The translations under genes and the position numbers were made by a program. Below the pieces are notes generated by a model. That model had not been told where the DNA came from and made no database searches. It saw only the letters and a program-made list of their open reading frames with translations. 64,000 nucleotides of DNA from positions 17,108-81,107 of the forward strand of contig JAGCDJ010000017.1 in NCBI GenBank assembly GCA_017651185.1. Direction: 5' to 3'. Below, one piece after another: positions 9,545 to 18,563 of the stretch; position 1 is the first letter of the stretch, and each line of letters opens with the position of its first letter. The DNA is from Bacteroidales bacterium. GTDB taxonomy: Bacteria; Bacteroidota; Bacteroidia; Bacteroidales; ML635J-15.

Positions 9545-11649
9545 TCTTCTGTCTCCTTTAACTTGTTGTCGTAATATCTTCTGTGTGCTTCTTGCTGGCG
9601 TGCTTCGGAGAAGTTGCTTACGCGCTTCATGTAACCGATAATTCTAGTTAGATAGTCAATGTCGGTGCTACCGCATTCCGGACAAGTCTTGAGATAGCGC
9701 TTGTCAATATGTCCGCATTTGTTGCAAACCGTATTTGGAATGTTGAATGTGAAGTAGTTGCATCCTTCAATAGCGGCAACCTTGAGCAACTGGCGGTACT
9801 GTGCCTTTGTTAGGTGTTCCTCCAGATTGACATGCAGGGCGGAACCACCAGTAAGATGTTCGATGTATTCCTTGCCGTGCAGACGGAACTTGTCGATGGT
9901 ATTGATTTCCTTGTCCTCGACGATGAAGAAATAACTGTTGTAGCAGTCGCGTGGTACGAAATAACCGTCTTCCTTGTCCCATTTTGCGTGCTTTACGCCA
10001 ACGTTTTCGGCAGGAATCATTTCGCAGTTGAACATCAGTTCCTTTGTGCGGTATTTCTTGTTGTAGGTCTCGATAAGTCCGAGAACATTCTTTACATAGT
10101 TGCGGTACTGTGCGTTGTCGCTGATTTCCAATCCAAGATATTCTGCAGATTCAACAAGTCCGTTTACGCCTATTGTCAGGTATTGTCTGCTGATGTTAAT
10201 GAATCCAGCGTCGAACAGTGGAAGCATACCCTTGTTGAGCAAATACTTGAGGTTTTCGTTGTATGCGGTCTGCACCTTGTGCATCAGGTCTACAACATCT
10301 TCTACGAAACTTAGGAACGGCATTTTTTCCTTCTTTTCGTACTGAATACAACGGTTGAGGTTGATCGTAAGTACGCTCTTTGAACCGGTAGAAACGCCAC
10401 CTGCACCAAGAGTGTAACTGAACTCGTTGTCGGTAATTTCGTTGCGTAGACGGCAGCAACTGCTGAGCGAGTCGGCATTGTCGCTGATATAGGTGAAGAA
10501 CGAATGACCTTCAGAGTACATTTCGGCAGTAAAGTCGCCATATTCCTTGTCGCGTACGTCGCCTTCTTCGGACAACAGTGCCATAGTTTCGACAGGGAAG
10601 GTGAGGACAGTCTTTGTACGTTCCTTGTTGAACCACTTCATGAATCTCTTCTGCAACCAGTTGAGCGAGTCCCAGTCGGGCTGTGAACCGTCGGGGAAGC
10701 GGAAGTCACCGAACAAACTGTTGAAATAGTAGTGGTCGTAATAAGATATGTTCCAGAATACCGACTGGAAGTTTCTAGCACCTGTCGGCTGGTTGATAGA
10801 GTACACGATCTGCTCGAAGCAGTCGGTTATTACTTTGTCTATAGAACGTTTCTTCAGCGAAAGGTCAACGATCTCGTCGGTTCTCTTGTAGTAATCCTGA
10901 CCGTATTCCAGACCTATGAAATAGTTCATGTACATTAGGAACTCAGGAGTTGCACATGCACCGCTCAACATGCTTGATACAATGAATACCAAGTTGATGA
11001 ATCCGCCGCAGAACGACTTGAGGTTGGTCGGTTTGGTAGAATTGCCACCGATTATTTGTGTTCCGTTCAGGAGCCATGGGTACATGGTGATACTTGCGCA
11101 GTAGTTGGCTATGCTAGTCTCATCGTTCTTATATATGAAGTGTTTGTTGAGCAGATGGAGATACTTGTCGGCAGTTTCCTTACCATACAGTTCCTTAATC
11201 TTGTCGCACAACATCTTGCGGTTCAGACGGATGAAGTTCTGCTTTGGAAGTTCACCGATAAGGGTGGCAATGTTCTTCTTTTCTACATTGGCGTTGGCGT
11301 CGAACTTGCTGCCTGTTGCAGCATTCTTTGCTTCGCAGTAGTCGAGCAGGAAGTCGAGTTTGCCCTTTACTTCGCGGTCTTCAAGGTGCTTCTGGCGATA
11401 CAGGATATACGATTTTGCTGCATTGTAGTAGCGTTCTGCCATAAGCGCAATTTCCACCTGGTTCTGAATTTCCTCAACACTGATGCCATCGTAAATGTTT
11501 ACACGACTCAAAATGTTTGTGAGAATTTCCTGGGTTGCAAAACTTCCAACAGACAAAAACGCCTTGGAAATGGCAGACTTAATCTTTTCTACAGAGAACA
11601 ATTCCCTTTTTCCGTTCCTCTTTACAATAAAATTTTCGTTGTATAGCAT
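9538..11649 (-). CDS. nrdD: Anaerobic ribonucleoside-triphosphate reductase
   Basis: The class III ribonucleotide reductase makes dNTPs without oxygen. An ATP-cone allosteric domain spans about residues 5-95 (FIVKRNGKRELFSVEKIKSA). The barrel domain follows, with a C-terminal zinc knuckle of two CxxC pairs (CNKC and CPEC) and the glycyl-radical site RIIGY, where Gly672 should carry the radical. The length of 703 fits the family. It is co-transcribed with nrdG. The long AT-rich leader at 11650-12094 is a plausible place for oxygen or nucleotide control. This gene indicates DNA synthesis under anoxia. Confidence 0.96.
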   Translation of the reverse strand: MLYNENFIVKRNGKRELFSVEKIKSAISKAFLSVGSFATQEILTNILSRVNIYDGISVEEIQNQVEIALMAERYYNAAKSYILYRQKHLEDREVKGKLDFLLDYCEAKNAATGSKFDANANVEKKNIATLIGELPKQNFIRLNRKMLCDKIKELYGKETADKYLHLLNKHFIYKNDETSIANYCASITMYPWLLNGTQIIGGNSTKPTNLKSFCGGFINLVFIVSSMLSGACATPEFLMYMNYFIGLEYGQDYYKRTDEIVDLSLKKRSIDKVITDCFEQIVYSINQPTGARNFQSVFWNISYYDHYYFNSLFGDFRFPDGSQPDWDSLNWLQKRFMKWFNKERTKTVLTFPVETMALLSEEGDVRDKEYGDFTAEMYSEGHSFFTYISDNADSLSSCCRLRNEITDNEFSYTLGAGGVSTGSKSVLTINLNRCIQYEKKEKMPFLSFVEDVVDLMHKVQTAYNENLKYLLNKGMLPLFDAGFINISRQYLTIGVNGLVESAEYLGLEISDNAQYRNYVKNVLGLIETYNKKYRTKELMFNCEMIPAENVGVKHAKWDKEDGYFVPRDCYNSYFFIVEDKEINTIDKFRLHGKEYIEHLTGGSALHVNLEEHLTKAQYRQLLKVAAIEGCNYFTFNIPNTVCNKCGHIDKRYLKTCPECGSTDIDYLTRIIGYMKRVSNFSEARQQEAHRRYYDNKLKETEEC

Positions 11650-12094
11650 ATCCTGTACCTAATTAAATATTTTGTTTTTACTTGCCGATACTCCTAATTC
11701 TTCCTCTATGTCATTTCCTTTTCGGCGTTGCGAAATTATTTCATTTGTTGCTTTTAAATCATGTTTACACGATTAAACTATTAACAAACTTTTGAACATG
11801 AATAACCATTTTATTGTCAGTTTATTGCGATTTTTTTCATCTTTGTAACTTAAAAAATGGTGTTTTGTCGTACAATATTGCAACATGTTTTTTCTGCTTG
11901 TTGGTAAAGTTGTTCATTTGTTGAAATTTTGCTATTAAGTACATTTTTAATGTAATTAAATGATATTAATTTTATATTAATGTTCTGTAGTATGGTTGTT
12001 GCGCGAGATTCGCAATTCTTCGCGAATTTATTTTTTTTTCGAAAGTTTTTGAGGTGATTTTTTGTTTGCCAGTTACCTATATAAATAGGTATTA
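11650..12094. other. 445-bp AT-rich intergenic region upstream of nrdD
   Basis: The stretch separates prmC (ending at 12095) from nrdD (starting at 11649), both on the minus strand. It contains a minus-strand TAATTTCG (11731-11738), a possible -7 element, and a TTCGCGAA palindrome near 12019. I see no convincing ORF, no clear NrdR box and no complete FNR-like site. It is the longest gene-free stretch in the window. Confidence 0.6.
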
Positions 12095-12955
12095 CTAACG
12101 GATTGCCTTTATGAATCTTGACTTGCTATTTAGGTCGTTGATTATGCTTGCATTATAAGCAAAAGAGCGACAAAGGTCAAGCATTTCCTCTCCTAGATAC
12201 TCGTTTATTTCAAAGAAAACAGTCGTGTGGTGATCGGACTGGTGTCTGTCAACAAATTTCAAAATGTTACGATAGAATAGGAGAGGGTCGCTGTCATCGA
12301 CATACAAAGCCAATGACGGTTCAAAGTCGGTTACATTTTTGTGCATCATAATTTTTTCGCAGTTGCGTACGTATGGCGGATTGCTTACGATGATGTCAAA
12401 TTTTTCATTGAATGGGAATTTGCTTTCGGAAAGAATATCGTACTGGGCAAAGGAAACTTCTGCGTTGTTGCTTTGTGCGTTGTGCTTGGCGACTTCCAAT
12501 GCCATTTCGGAAATGTCGATGGCAAACACTTTTGCTTCGGTCAGAAATTTCTTTATGCTTACGGCAATGCATCCGCTACCTGTGCCGATGTCAAGGATGT
12601 TAATGTTTTTCGCTCCATGAGCAGAGTCGAATGGGCGAATAACCGAATCTACAAGCATTTCTGTTTCCTGTCGTGGAATCAGCACATTGCTGTCGACCTT
12701 GAACTTATATCCATGGAAATATGCAATACCGGTGACGTATTGCACAGGTTCTCCGTTTGTCAGACGGATAGATTTTTCTGTAAGTTTGCGCAGAGTGGTT
12801 TCGTCAAGATCATCGTCCATGAATATAAACATCTGTGTTGCAGTGAGTTTTAGTTCGTCGCAGACAAACAATCTTGCAATAGAACGCGCTTCGTTTTTGT
12901 CGTATATTGCTTCGAGTTGCGAGGTAAGTGTATGTATGAAGTCAGCGATTGTCAT
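12095..12955 (-). CDS. prmC: Release factor N5-glutamine methyltransferase
   Basis: PrmC (HemK) methylates the Gln of the GGQ motif in RF1 and RF2. The SAM-binding motif DIGTGSGCIAVS lies around residue 122 and the catalytic SNPPYV around 190, the NPPY signature that holds the glutamine side chain. An N-terminal helical substrate-binding domain precedes them (about 1-90), with the linker LIPRQETEMLVD typical of PrmC. The length of 286 is normal. The gene directly follows the tsaC-like gene with no gap, so both should lie on one transcript. Confidence 0.96.
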   Translation of the reverse strand: MTIADFIHTLTSQLEAIYDKNEARSIARLFVCDELKLTATQMFIFMDDDLDETTLRKLTEKSIRLTNGEPVQYVTGIAYFHGYKFKVDSNVLIPRQETEMLVDSVIRPFDSAHGAKNINILDIGTGSGCIAVSIKKFLTEAKVFAIDISEMALEVAKHNAQSNNAEVSFAQYDILSESKFPFNEKFDIIVSNPPYVRNCEKIMMHKNVTDFEPSLALYVDDSDPLLFYRNILKFVDRHQSDHHTTVFFEINEYLGEEMLDLCRSFAYNASIINDLNSKSRFIKAIR

Positions 12956-13516
12956 CTATCTGATAACTTGAATATTACCAGTTTCGTCCACTTTTATGAT
13001 GTCAGAATTTCTGTCTCGGCTTAGTTCGTCCTGACGAAGCGGAACAACATAGTCCACTTCCGATTTTATTTCGTTTGCGATGTCGCAGAATCCGAGTGGT
13101 GGGTTGCATCCCGAAAGGTTTGCCGAGGTTGAAACTATCGGTTTGCCAAATACGCCTATTAGTTCTCTGCAGAAATCGTCGTTTACAATCCTGATTCCGA
13201 TGGAACCGTCTTCGGCGACAAGATTTTTGGGCAGATTCTTGGCGTGTGGGTATATGATTGTCAGAGGACGGTCGGCTGCCTCTATGAGTTGTTCTGCTAT
13301 TTCTGGAATTGATGTTGTGTATTTCTTCATCATTTCCATCGAGTCGACAAGAATAAGCATGCTTTTGCCTTTGTCGCGGTGCTTTATGTCGTATACTCGT
13401 GCGATTGCGTTTTCGTTGCATGCATCGCAGCCAATTCCCCATATTGTGTCGGTAGGATAGAGGATTGTCCCGCCGTTTCCCAAGACTTTACAAGTTTCGT
13501 CAACAATATTTTTCAT
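12956..13516 (-). CDS. tsaC: Threonylcarbamoyl-AMP synthase (Sua5/YciO/YrdC family)
   Basis: It makes L-threonylcarbamoyl-AMP for the t6A37 modification of ANN-decoding tRNAs. The YrdC fold is recognised from GGTILYPTDTIWGIGCDA at the N-terminus, KHRDKGKSMLILV (the KR/K substrate-binding segment), RPLTIIYP and the STSANLSG motif. At 186 residues it is the short TsaC form without a Sua5 C-terminal domain. Its start overlaps the upstream glycosyltransferase stop by 4 bp. YciO-type paralogues look similar, so the t6A role is likely but not certain. Confidence 0.9.
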   Translation of the reverse strand: MKNIVDETCKVLGNGGTILYPTDTIWGIGCDACNENAIARVYDIKHRDKGKSMLILVDSMEMMKKYTTSIPEIAEQLIEAADRPLTIIYPHAKNLPKNLVAEDGSIGIRIVNDDFCRELIGVFGKPIVSTSANLSGCNPPLGFCDIANEIKSEVDYVVPLRQDELSRDRNSDIIKVDETGNIQVIR

Positions 13517-14625
13517 AGTTTATTGTAAAAAGTCATCAGTTCTTCGGTAATAAGTTTTCTGTCGAAGCGTTTGCTGCGCTCGTATCCGCGGGCGATGAGT
13601 TTTTTTCGTTCTTCCTCGTTGTTAAGCAGATACTTGATTGCTTCGGCGAGGTTGTCCTTGTGTGGCGCATTTATTGTAAAAGCGGCATTTCCTGCTATTT
13701 CGCCTGTGCTTCCGTTGCTATTGGTAATGACAGGAGTTCCCGAGAAAAATGCTTCGAGAATTGGAATGCCAAACCCTTCGTACATTGACGGATAAATGAA
13801 AATATCGGCCATCTGGTATATTGCAGGCAGGTCGGCGTTGCCGAGACGTTCGTAAACATGCAGTCGTGACGAAAGTCCGTGCGAATCGGCGTATGCCTGA
13901 ATTTCGTCGAAGTATTCTGTCTTGCGGCCAACCATCACGATGTCGATGTCGATATTGTGTTCGTAAACGGCTTCGAGTATCCTATGAGTATTTTTGCGTT
14001 TTTCGATAGTACCCACCGAAAGCAGGTAATGTTCGGGCAGGTTGTTCGCTTTTCTTATTCTGTCCTTTTCTTCGTCGCTTACCTTTTCGGCATATTTCGG
14101 ATTGCAAGTTTGGTACAGCACATCGATTTTCTTGTCGCTAATGCCATAAAATTCCATTATGTCCTTCTTTGTCTGACTGCTTGTGGCGATTATGCGGTCG
14201 GATTTCTCGCAGGCGTAGCGGAATTTGTAGTCGTATATTTTACGGTCGAAAAATTTGTACAACTGTGGGAACTTCAAGAAGATAAGATCGTGGATTGTAA
14301 CTACTTTTATTGCTTTTGTCTTGCCAATGTCGCGTGGCAGTTCGTTGCTCAGTCCATGGAAGATTTCAATTCCTTGTTGTTCAATAAGTTCGCCAAGTCG
14401 CATTGAACGCCAGCGTGCCTGAGAAAATTTTGAAGATCCGTCTGGTGGCATTATCAGGTTGCTGCAGTACTTCTCCTCAACAAGTCCGTATGGGTTTGAG
14501 GTGGAGAAAAGCACATATTTGTTTTCGGGGTATAAGTCTTGCAGTGAGCGGATTACATCGCGACTGTAGTTGCCAAGTCCCGCCTTGTTTACAAATGCCC
14601 GTTTTGCGTCAAATCCGATTATCAT
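13513..14625 (-). CDS. Glycosyltransferase family 4 protein
   Basis: A GT-B retaining glycosyltransferase of about 370 residues. The C-terminal donor-binding half has SVGTIEKRKNTHRILEA, MADIFIYPSMYEGFGIPILEAF (the E-x7-E nucleotide-sugar motif) and GTPVITNSNGSTGEIAG, all diagnostic for GT4. The N-terminal acceptor domain carries HGLSNELP and HDLIFLKFP. Acceptor and sugar are unknown. It lies between dapD and tsaC in one minus-strand run (12 bp after dapD, 4-bp overlap with tsaC), away from the polysaccharide operon at 54-61 kb. Confidence 0.9.
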   Translation of the reverse strand: MIIGFDAKRAFVNKAGLGNYSRDVIRSLQDLYPENKYVLFSTSNPYGLVEEKYCSNLIMPPDGSSKFSQARWRSMRLGELIEQQGIEIFHGLSNELPRDIGKTKAIKVVTIHDLIFLKFPQLYKFFDRKIYDYKFRYACEKSDRIIATSSQTKKDIMEFYGISDKKIDVLYQTCNPKYAEKVSDEEKDRIRKANNLPEHYLLSVGTIEKRKNTHRILEAVYEHNIDIDIVMVGRKTEYFDEIQAYADSHGLSSRLHVYERLGNADLPAIYQMADIFIYPSMYEGFGIPILEAFFSGTPVITNSNGSTGEIAGNAAFTINAPHKDNLAEAIKYLLNNEEERKKLIARGYERSKRFDRKLITEELMTFYNKL

Positions 14626-14636
14626 TGTGTGTTGTT

Positions 14637-15455
14637 TTATACTGCAACATTATTTTCCCTAAGTGCTTCGTTCAGCGATGTTTTCTTGTCGGTAGATTCC
14701 TTACGCTTTCCGATAATCAGAGCGCAAGGCAGATAGTAAGTGCCAGCAGGGAACTGTTTGGCGGTGCTTCCAGGAATTACAACAGACCTTTCGGGAACAT
14801 ATCCTTTGTATTCGACCGGTTCATTTCCTGTGACATCTATGATTTTCGTTGAAGCGGTAATTACGGTATTTGCGCCAAGCACTGCTTCGCGACAAATGTG
14901 TGCGCCTTCGACAACTATGCACCGTGAACCAATGAAGCAATTGTCCTCGATGATTACAGGTGCTGCCTGTACGGGTTCCAGCACTCCGCCGATGCCAACA
15001 CCACCCGACAAATGCACATTTTTGCCAATTTGTGCGCACGAACCTACAGTGGCCCATGTGTCAACCATTGTTCCTTCGTCGACGTATGCACCTATATTAA
15101 TATATGATGGCATCATGATAACGCCTTTTGCAAGGTAAGCACCGTAGCGGGCAGTTGCTGGGGGAACTACGCGTACACCAAGTTTGTCGTAGTTGTGCTT
15201 CAGGGCTATTTTGTCGTGGTATTCAAAAATTCCAGATTCTGTCTTTTGTTGCTTTTGGGTTGGGAAGTATAGTATTACTGCCTTTTTTACCCATTCGTTT
15301 ACTTGCCATTTGTCACCTGCAGGTTCTGCCACGCGGATTTCTCCACAGTCGAGCAGGCGAATTGTTTCTTCAATTATCTGAACATTCTCTTTTTTTTCAA
15401 GCAGTTCGCGATGCTCCCAGATGCGTTCAATAGTTTCTTTCAGTGTCGAATACAT
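14637..15455 (-). CDS. dapD: Tetrahydrodipicolinate N-succinyltransferase
   Basis: DapD succinylates tetrahydrodipicolinate in the succinylase branch of lysine/meso-diaminopimelate synthesis. The hexapeptide-repeat left-handed helix is plain in the middle of the protein (VDTWATVGSCAQIG, LSGGVGIGGVLEP, DNCFIGSRCIVVEG). The C-terminus has the DapD hallmarks GYVPERSVVIPGS and KQFPAGTYYLPCALIIGKR. The length of 272 is as expected. A minus-strand TAAGTTTG lies at 15477-15484, a likely -7 box about 20 bp before the start. Confidence 0.97.
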   Translation of the reverse strand: MYSTLKETIERIWEHRELLEKKENVQIIEETIRLLDCGEIRVAEPAGDKWQVNEWVKKAVILYFPTQKQQKTESGIFEYHDKIALKHNYDKLGVRVVPPATARYGAYLAKGVIMMPSYINIGAYVDEGTMVDTWATVGSCAQIGKNVHLSGGVGIGGVLEPVQAAPVIIEDNCFIGSRCIVVEGAHICREAVLGANTVITASTKIIDVTGNEPVEYKGYVPERSVVIPGSTAKQFPAGTYYLPCALIIGKRKESTDKKTSLNEALRENNVAV

Positions 15456-15572
15456 ATTCTTTTCATTATTGAACTACAAACTTAAGAAAAAAAATGTTTG
15501 GCAGAATAATAAGATTTAAAAGAAATTAAATATTGGTTGTGAATTATTGCAGGGTGGGGAATAGGCACAAAA

Positions 15573-15599
15573 AAAAGACAGATGTTAAATCTGTCTTTT
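15573..15599 (-). terminator. Terminator downstream of tRNA-Asp
   Basis: Read on the minus strand: the stem is AGACAGAT (complement of 15589-15596) with ATCTGTCT (15576-15583), extended by A/T pairs, with a 5-nt loop and a T run. It lies 4 nt after the tRNA 3' end. Confidence 0.85.
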
Positions 15600-15602
15600 C
15601 TG

Positions 15603-15676
15603 CGGTGTGGAAGGGACTCGAACCCTCGACCCCCGGCGTGACAGGCCGGTATTCTAACCAGCTGAACTACCACACC
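15603..15676 (-). tRNA. tRNA-Asp (GTC)
   Basis: A complete cloverleaf is readable on the minus strand: 7-bp acceptor stem GGTGTGG/CCACACC, D-arm with AGTTCAGCTGGTTAGAAT, anticodon stem CCGGC/GCCGG with loop CTGTCAC (anticodon GTC), and T-arm containing GGTTCGAGTCC. The discriminator base is G, as usual for tRNA-Asp. The 3' CCA is not encoded. Confidence 0.97.
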
Positions 15677-15700
15677 AGCTGATTGCTTTCAAAAGCGATG

Positions 15701-15730
15701 CAAAGGTACTGCTTTTTTTGAATACAGCAA
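15701..15730 (-). promoter_or_regulatory. Promoter of tRNA-Asp
   Basis: The minus strand shows TTG (complement of 15728-15730), a 19-bp spacer and TACCTTTG (15701-15708), an exact match to the Bacteroidetes TTG/TAnnTTTG consensus, about 25 bp before the tRNA. The tRNA-Phe promoter has the same -7 octamer and the same spacer. Confidence 0.85.
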
Positions 15731-15883
15731 TAACTTTTTGATTTTTTTTGAAAAAAAATGATTTTGCTTGTTAAATAATTTGTTGTCAGCATGATACAAT
15801 GTGCTTTTGTTGCTGTTTGTTAGTCGTAAAGCTGCTTATAGGGGGCAAAAAACAATGTGAATACAAGCAATGTTCGGCAATTT

Positions 15884-17866
15884 TTAGTCCAAACTTGGTA
15901 CATAATCGTTCGACAGAACTCTCATTTCAATTCTACGGTTCTGCTGGTTTGCGACTTCCTGCTGTTCCTTTGTCAGCGAGTTTATGAAACTTTCGTTCAG
16001 TACAGAACCCTTAGGCAGGAATGGATATTCCGGATTGTTGGTTGTTATGACTTTCGGTTTGCTTTCGCCATAACCTTTTGCAACCATTCTTGCCGACGGT
16101 ATGCCTTTCGATTCGAAATAGGAAGTTACCGAATTCGCACGTTTCTGGCTCAGTTCCATGTTGCTCTGTTCCGAACCTACCATATCGGTGTGGGCTGAAA
16201 GTTCGATTACGATGTTCGGGTTTTCGACCATTATGCGGATAGTGCTGTCCAATATGGCTTTCGATGGTTCTGTGAGTTCCCAGCGACCGAAAGCAAACTC
16301 TATGTTTGGAATCTCTATGGTCTTGTTGAGCGATTCGAGCAGGATGTCGTATTCGAAAGTCTTGTTAAACTCAAGAGAGTCGGTTGAAAATCTTGATCTT
16401 CCATTGAAATATCCATCCTTGGTGACAACAAATACGTAGTCGGTTTTGGTTTTCAGTTTGAAGTTGAAAGTTTCCTTCTTGTTTGCAACTATTATTGTGT
16501 CGCGGAACATCGAACCGTCGCTTCCGTATAAAGTTATAAGACTTGAGTCTATAAGTGCTTTTGTGTCAATATCGTGAACTGTGCCTTTCAACTTGAATTC
16601 CAGTGGTGGCTTTATGAAGGAGTATATATCTTCGCCCTTGGAACCCTTGCGGTCGGAGGTAAAGTAACCTTTGTCCTCGTTCTTGTAGTAGTAAATTCCG
16701 AAGTCGTTTCCGTTGCTGCTGAATGGGTATCCCATGTTTTGCGAATGCCAGCGTTCGTTTTCGTCCTTGTAGGCGACGAAAATGTCGAGCCCTCCCATAG
16801 TCGGGTGCTTGGTGCTGGAATAGAACAGGGTGGTGTCGTTGCGCATATATGGGAAAAGTTCATCGCCGGCGGAATTGATAGCGGCGCCCATGTTCCTTGG
16901 CTTTGACCATTCTGAACCGTTTTTTTCTGAATACCATAAATCGGCACCACCAAAACCGCCGTCAAGACGTGCCGAGAAATATATGATGCTTCCGTCTGGC
17001 GAAACTGTTGGGTGACCGATTGACAGGGAGTCGGAAACTATGCCGAGGTTTGCCGGGTTCATCCATTCGCCATCAACCTTTTGTGCTTCATATATTTGGC
17101 AGCCAGTATTTTTGCCTTTCTCTGCAATGCACGATGTGTAATAGAATTTGCGTCCTTGGTCGAAGATACAAGGCGAACCTTCGTCGAAACGGGTGTTGAT
17201 GGAATCCAAAGCGGTTACATCTTCCCATTTGCCATGTCTGTCGAGTTTGGTGACAAAGAGGTCCGAAAATTTGGTGCCGGTGATTCCGCTTAACTTTTTG
17301 CCTTTTGATTCGTCGCGTGTCGAACTGAAGTAAACATGGTCAAATCCGTCCTTCTCGTCGATGCTAGGGCAGAAGTCGTTTGCCTTGGAGCATAAGTGCT
17401 TAGCTTTTTCAATTACCCAGCGGGTAGGTTTCTGGGTTTGTTCTATTGCCCAGTTTGCCGATTCCAAACCCTTGCGTGCAACTGTATCATCAGGTTTTAC
17501 ATCAAGCACTTGGTTGTAATAATCTATTGCAGTTTCGAAGTTGTCCTCCTGGATTTCAATTTCGGCAAGACGGTTCTTGGCGTTGACTTCGTAACCTTTG
17601 GATTTCGCTGCTCGCTTGTAGTTTGAACGCGCTTTCTTGTAGTATCCCGACATGAAGTAGCATTCGCCAATCTTGTAATAAATTTCAATCTTGTCGTTCT
17701 TGTTCTTGATTTTCTTCAATATGGCGGTATATTCCTCCATTGCCTTGTAGTATTCCTCGGCTTCGAAACTTTCATCTGCACGGCGAAGTTTCTTTTCCTG
17801 CGCGCTTGAAACAGAGGCAATTAAGACTACGGCAAGCAATAATGATATGTACCTGAGTGCTTTCAT
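15884..17866 (-). CDS. PorE-like OmpA-family protein (TPR, propeller, OmpA)
   Basis: A 660-residue exported protein: signal peptide (about 1-22), TPR repeats (about 23-150), a PD40/WD40-like beta-propeller with repeated SPDG and FxS(S/T)R-type blades (about 175-420), a small carboxypeptidase-regulatory-like fold (about 430-510) and a C-terminal OmpA domain (about 530-655; LSAHTDMVGSEQSNMELSQKRA, then the RRIEM end). This domain order is that of PorE, a peptidoglycan-binding part of the type IX secretion machinery, and of related gliding proteins. It fits the T9SS cargo gene at 21474. A dedicated T9SS role is an inference. Minus-strand TAATTTTG at 17922-17929 may be its -7 box. Confidence 0.88.
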   Translation of the reverse strand: MKALRYISLLLAVVLIASVSSAQEKKLRRADESFEAEEYYKAMEEYTAILKKIKNKNDKIEIYYKIGECYFMSGYYKKARSNYKRAAKSKGYEVNAKNRLAEIEIQEDNFETAIDYYNQVLDVKPDDTVARKGLESANWAIEQTQKPTRWVIEKAKHLCSKANDFCPSIDEKDGFDHVYFSSTRDESKGKKLSGITGTKFSDLFVTKLDRHGKWEDVTALDSINTRFDEGSPCIFDQGRKFYYTSCIAEKGKNTGCQIYEAQKVDGEWMNPANLGIVSDSLSIGHPTVSPDGSIIYFSARLDGGFGGADLWYSEKNGSEWSKPRNMGAAINSAGDELFPYMRNDTTLFYSSTKHPTMGGLDIFVAYKDENERWHSQNMGYPFSSNGNDFGIYYYKNEDKGYFTSDRKGSKGEDIYSFIKPPLEFKLKGTVHDIDTKALIDSSLITLYGSDGSMFRDTIIVANKKETFNFKLKTKTDYVFVVTKDGYFNGRSRFSTDSLEFNKTFEYDILLESLNKTIEIPNIEFAFGRWELTEPSKAILDSTIRIMVENPNIVIELSAHTDMVGSEQSNMELSQKRANSVTSYFESKGIPSARMVAKGYGESKPKVITTNNPEYPFLPKGSVLNESFINSLTKEQQEVANQQNRRIEMRVLSNDYVPSLD

Positions 17867-17934
17867 TCCTATAATATACCGACCATATAACTAAAAAACG
17901 CCTAATTTATTATTCGGCTGGCAAAATTAATCAT

Positions 17935-18204
17935 TTAGTAATAGTTATATATGGCTACAGCAATAAAAAATATCCACAATGCCAATATTATGAAACTTAT
18001 TAGCTTGTAGGACATTTTCTGGTTTTTATGCCTGATTATGAACATGAGTAATATCACACTGAAAATGCCGCCAACGAGTTCAAACAGGTGAAGTATTGAT
18101 TCGGGGATACGGCGCTTGCCTCTTGTTGCCCTGCGTTTGTCGGCACAAAACAAAATACTTGCAATGATATTAATTATTATAAGGTATGTTATTGCGAATT
18201 TCAT
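17935..18204 (-). CDS. DUF1294-like small membrane protein
   Basis: An 89-residue protein with a hydrophobic segment at each end. The central motif CADKRRATRGKRRIPESILHL is the DUF1294 signature (ADKxxAxxxxxRIPE), followed by ELVGGIFSV. I chose the ATG at 18204 because the reading frame further upstream runs into the terminator of tRNA-Phe and into the tRNA itself. The function of the family is unknown; it is an inner-membrane protein by composition. Confidence 0.82.
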   Translation of the reverse strand: MKFAITYLIIINIIASILFCADKRRATRGKRRIPESILHLFELVGGIFSVILLMFIIRHKNQKMSYKLISFIILALWIFFIAVAIYNYY

Positions 18205-18230
18205 GAGAAATAAATTGTAAACATTAAAAT

Positions 18231-18258
18231 AAAAGAGTCCGGAATTCCGAACTCTTTT
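18231..18258 (-). terminator. Terminator downstream of tRNA-Phe
   Basis: A near-perfect 28-nt inverted repeat: AAAAGAGT at 18231-18238 pairs with ACTCTTTT at 18251-18258 around a CCGGAATTCCGA core. On the minus strand it is followed by an A/T tract and sits 3 nt after the tRNA. Confidence 0.85.
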
Positions 18259-18261
18259 CTG

Positions 18262-18334
18262 TGGTACCTCCTGGAATTGAACCAGGGACACCAGGATTTT
18301 CAGTCCTGTGCTCTACCAACTGAGCTAAGGTACC
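18262..18334 (-). tRNA. tRNA-Phe (GAA)
   Basis: The minus strand gives acceptor GGTACCT/AGGTACC, D-arm TAGCTCAGTTGGTAGAGCA, anticodon arm AGGACTGAAAATCCT (anticodon GAA), a variable loop and T-arm CTGGTTCAATTCCAG, with discriminator A. The CCA end is not fully encoded. Confidence 0.97.
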
Positions 18335-18351
18335 AGTCAATTTTGCGGATG

Positions 18352-18381
18352 CAAAGGTATAGCATTTTTTCGAATTGGCAA
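18352..18381 (-). promoter_or_regulatory. Promoter of tRNA-Phe
   Basis: On the minus strand: TTG (18379-18381), 19 bp, TACCTTTG (18352-18359), about 17 bp before the tRNA. Same elements and spacing as the tRNA-Asp promoter. Confidence 0.85.
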
Positions 18382-18563
18382 AATTTTATTTTAAAAATTG
18401 TTGTTTTTTTTGATGTGTGGTGGGCTGTGCTTTGGAATACAGGGATTTACAATGAGAAAAATGTGGTTTTGTGCACTGCGCATGTATCATGTCAAGCAAC
18501 TAGAAACATATAAACCTAGAAACCTTCAAACAATTTTGTTATTTTTGCGCAAATTTTTTCGGA

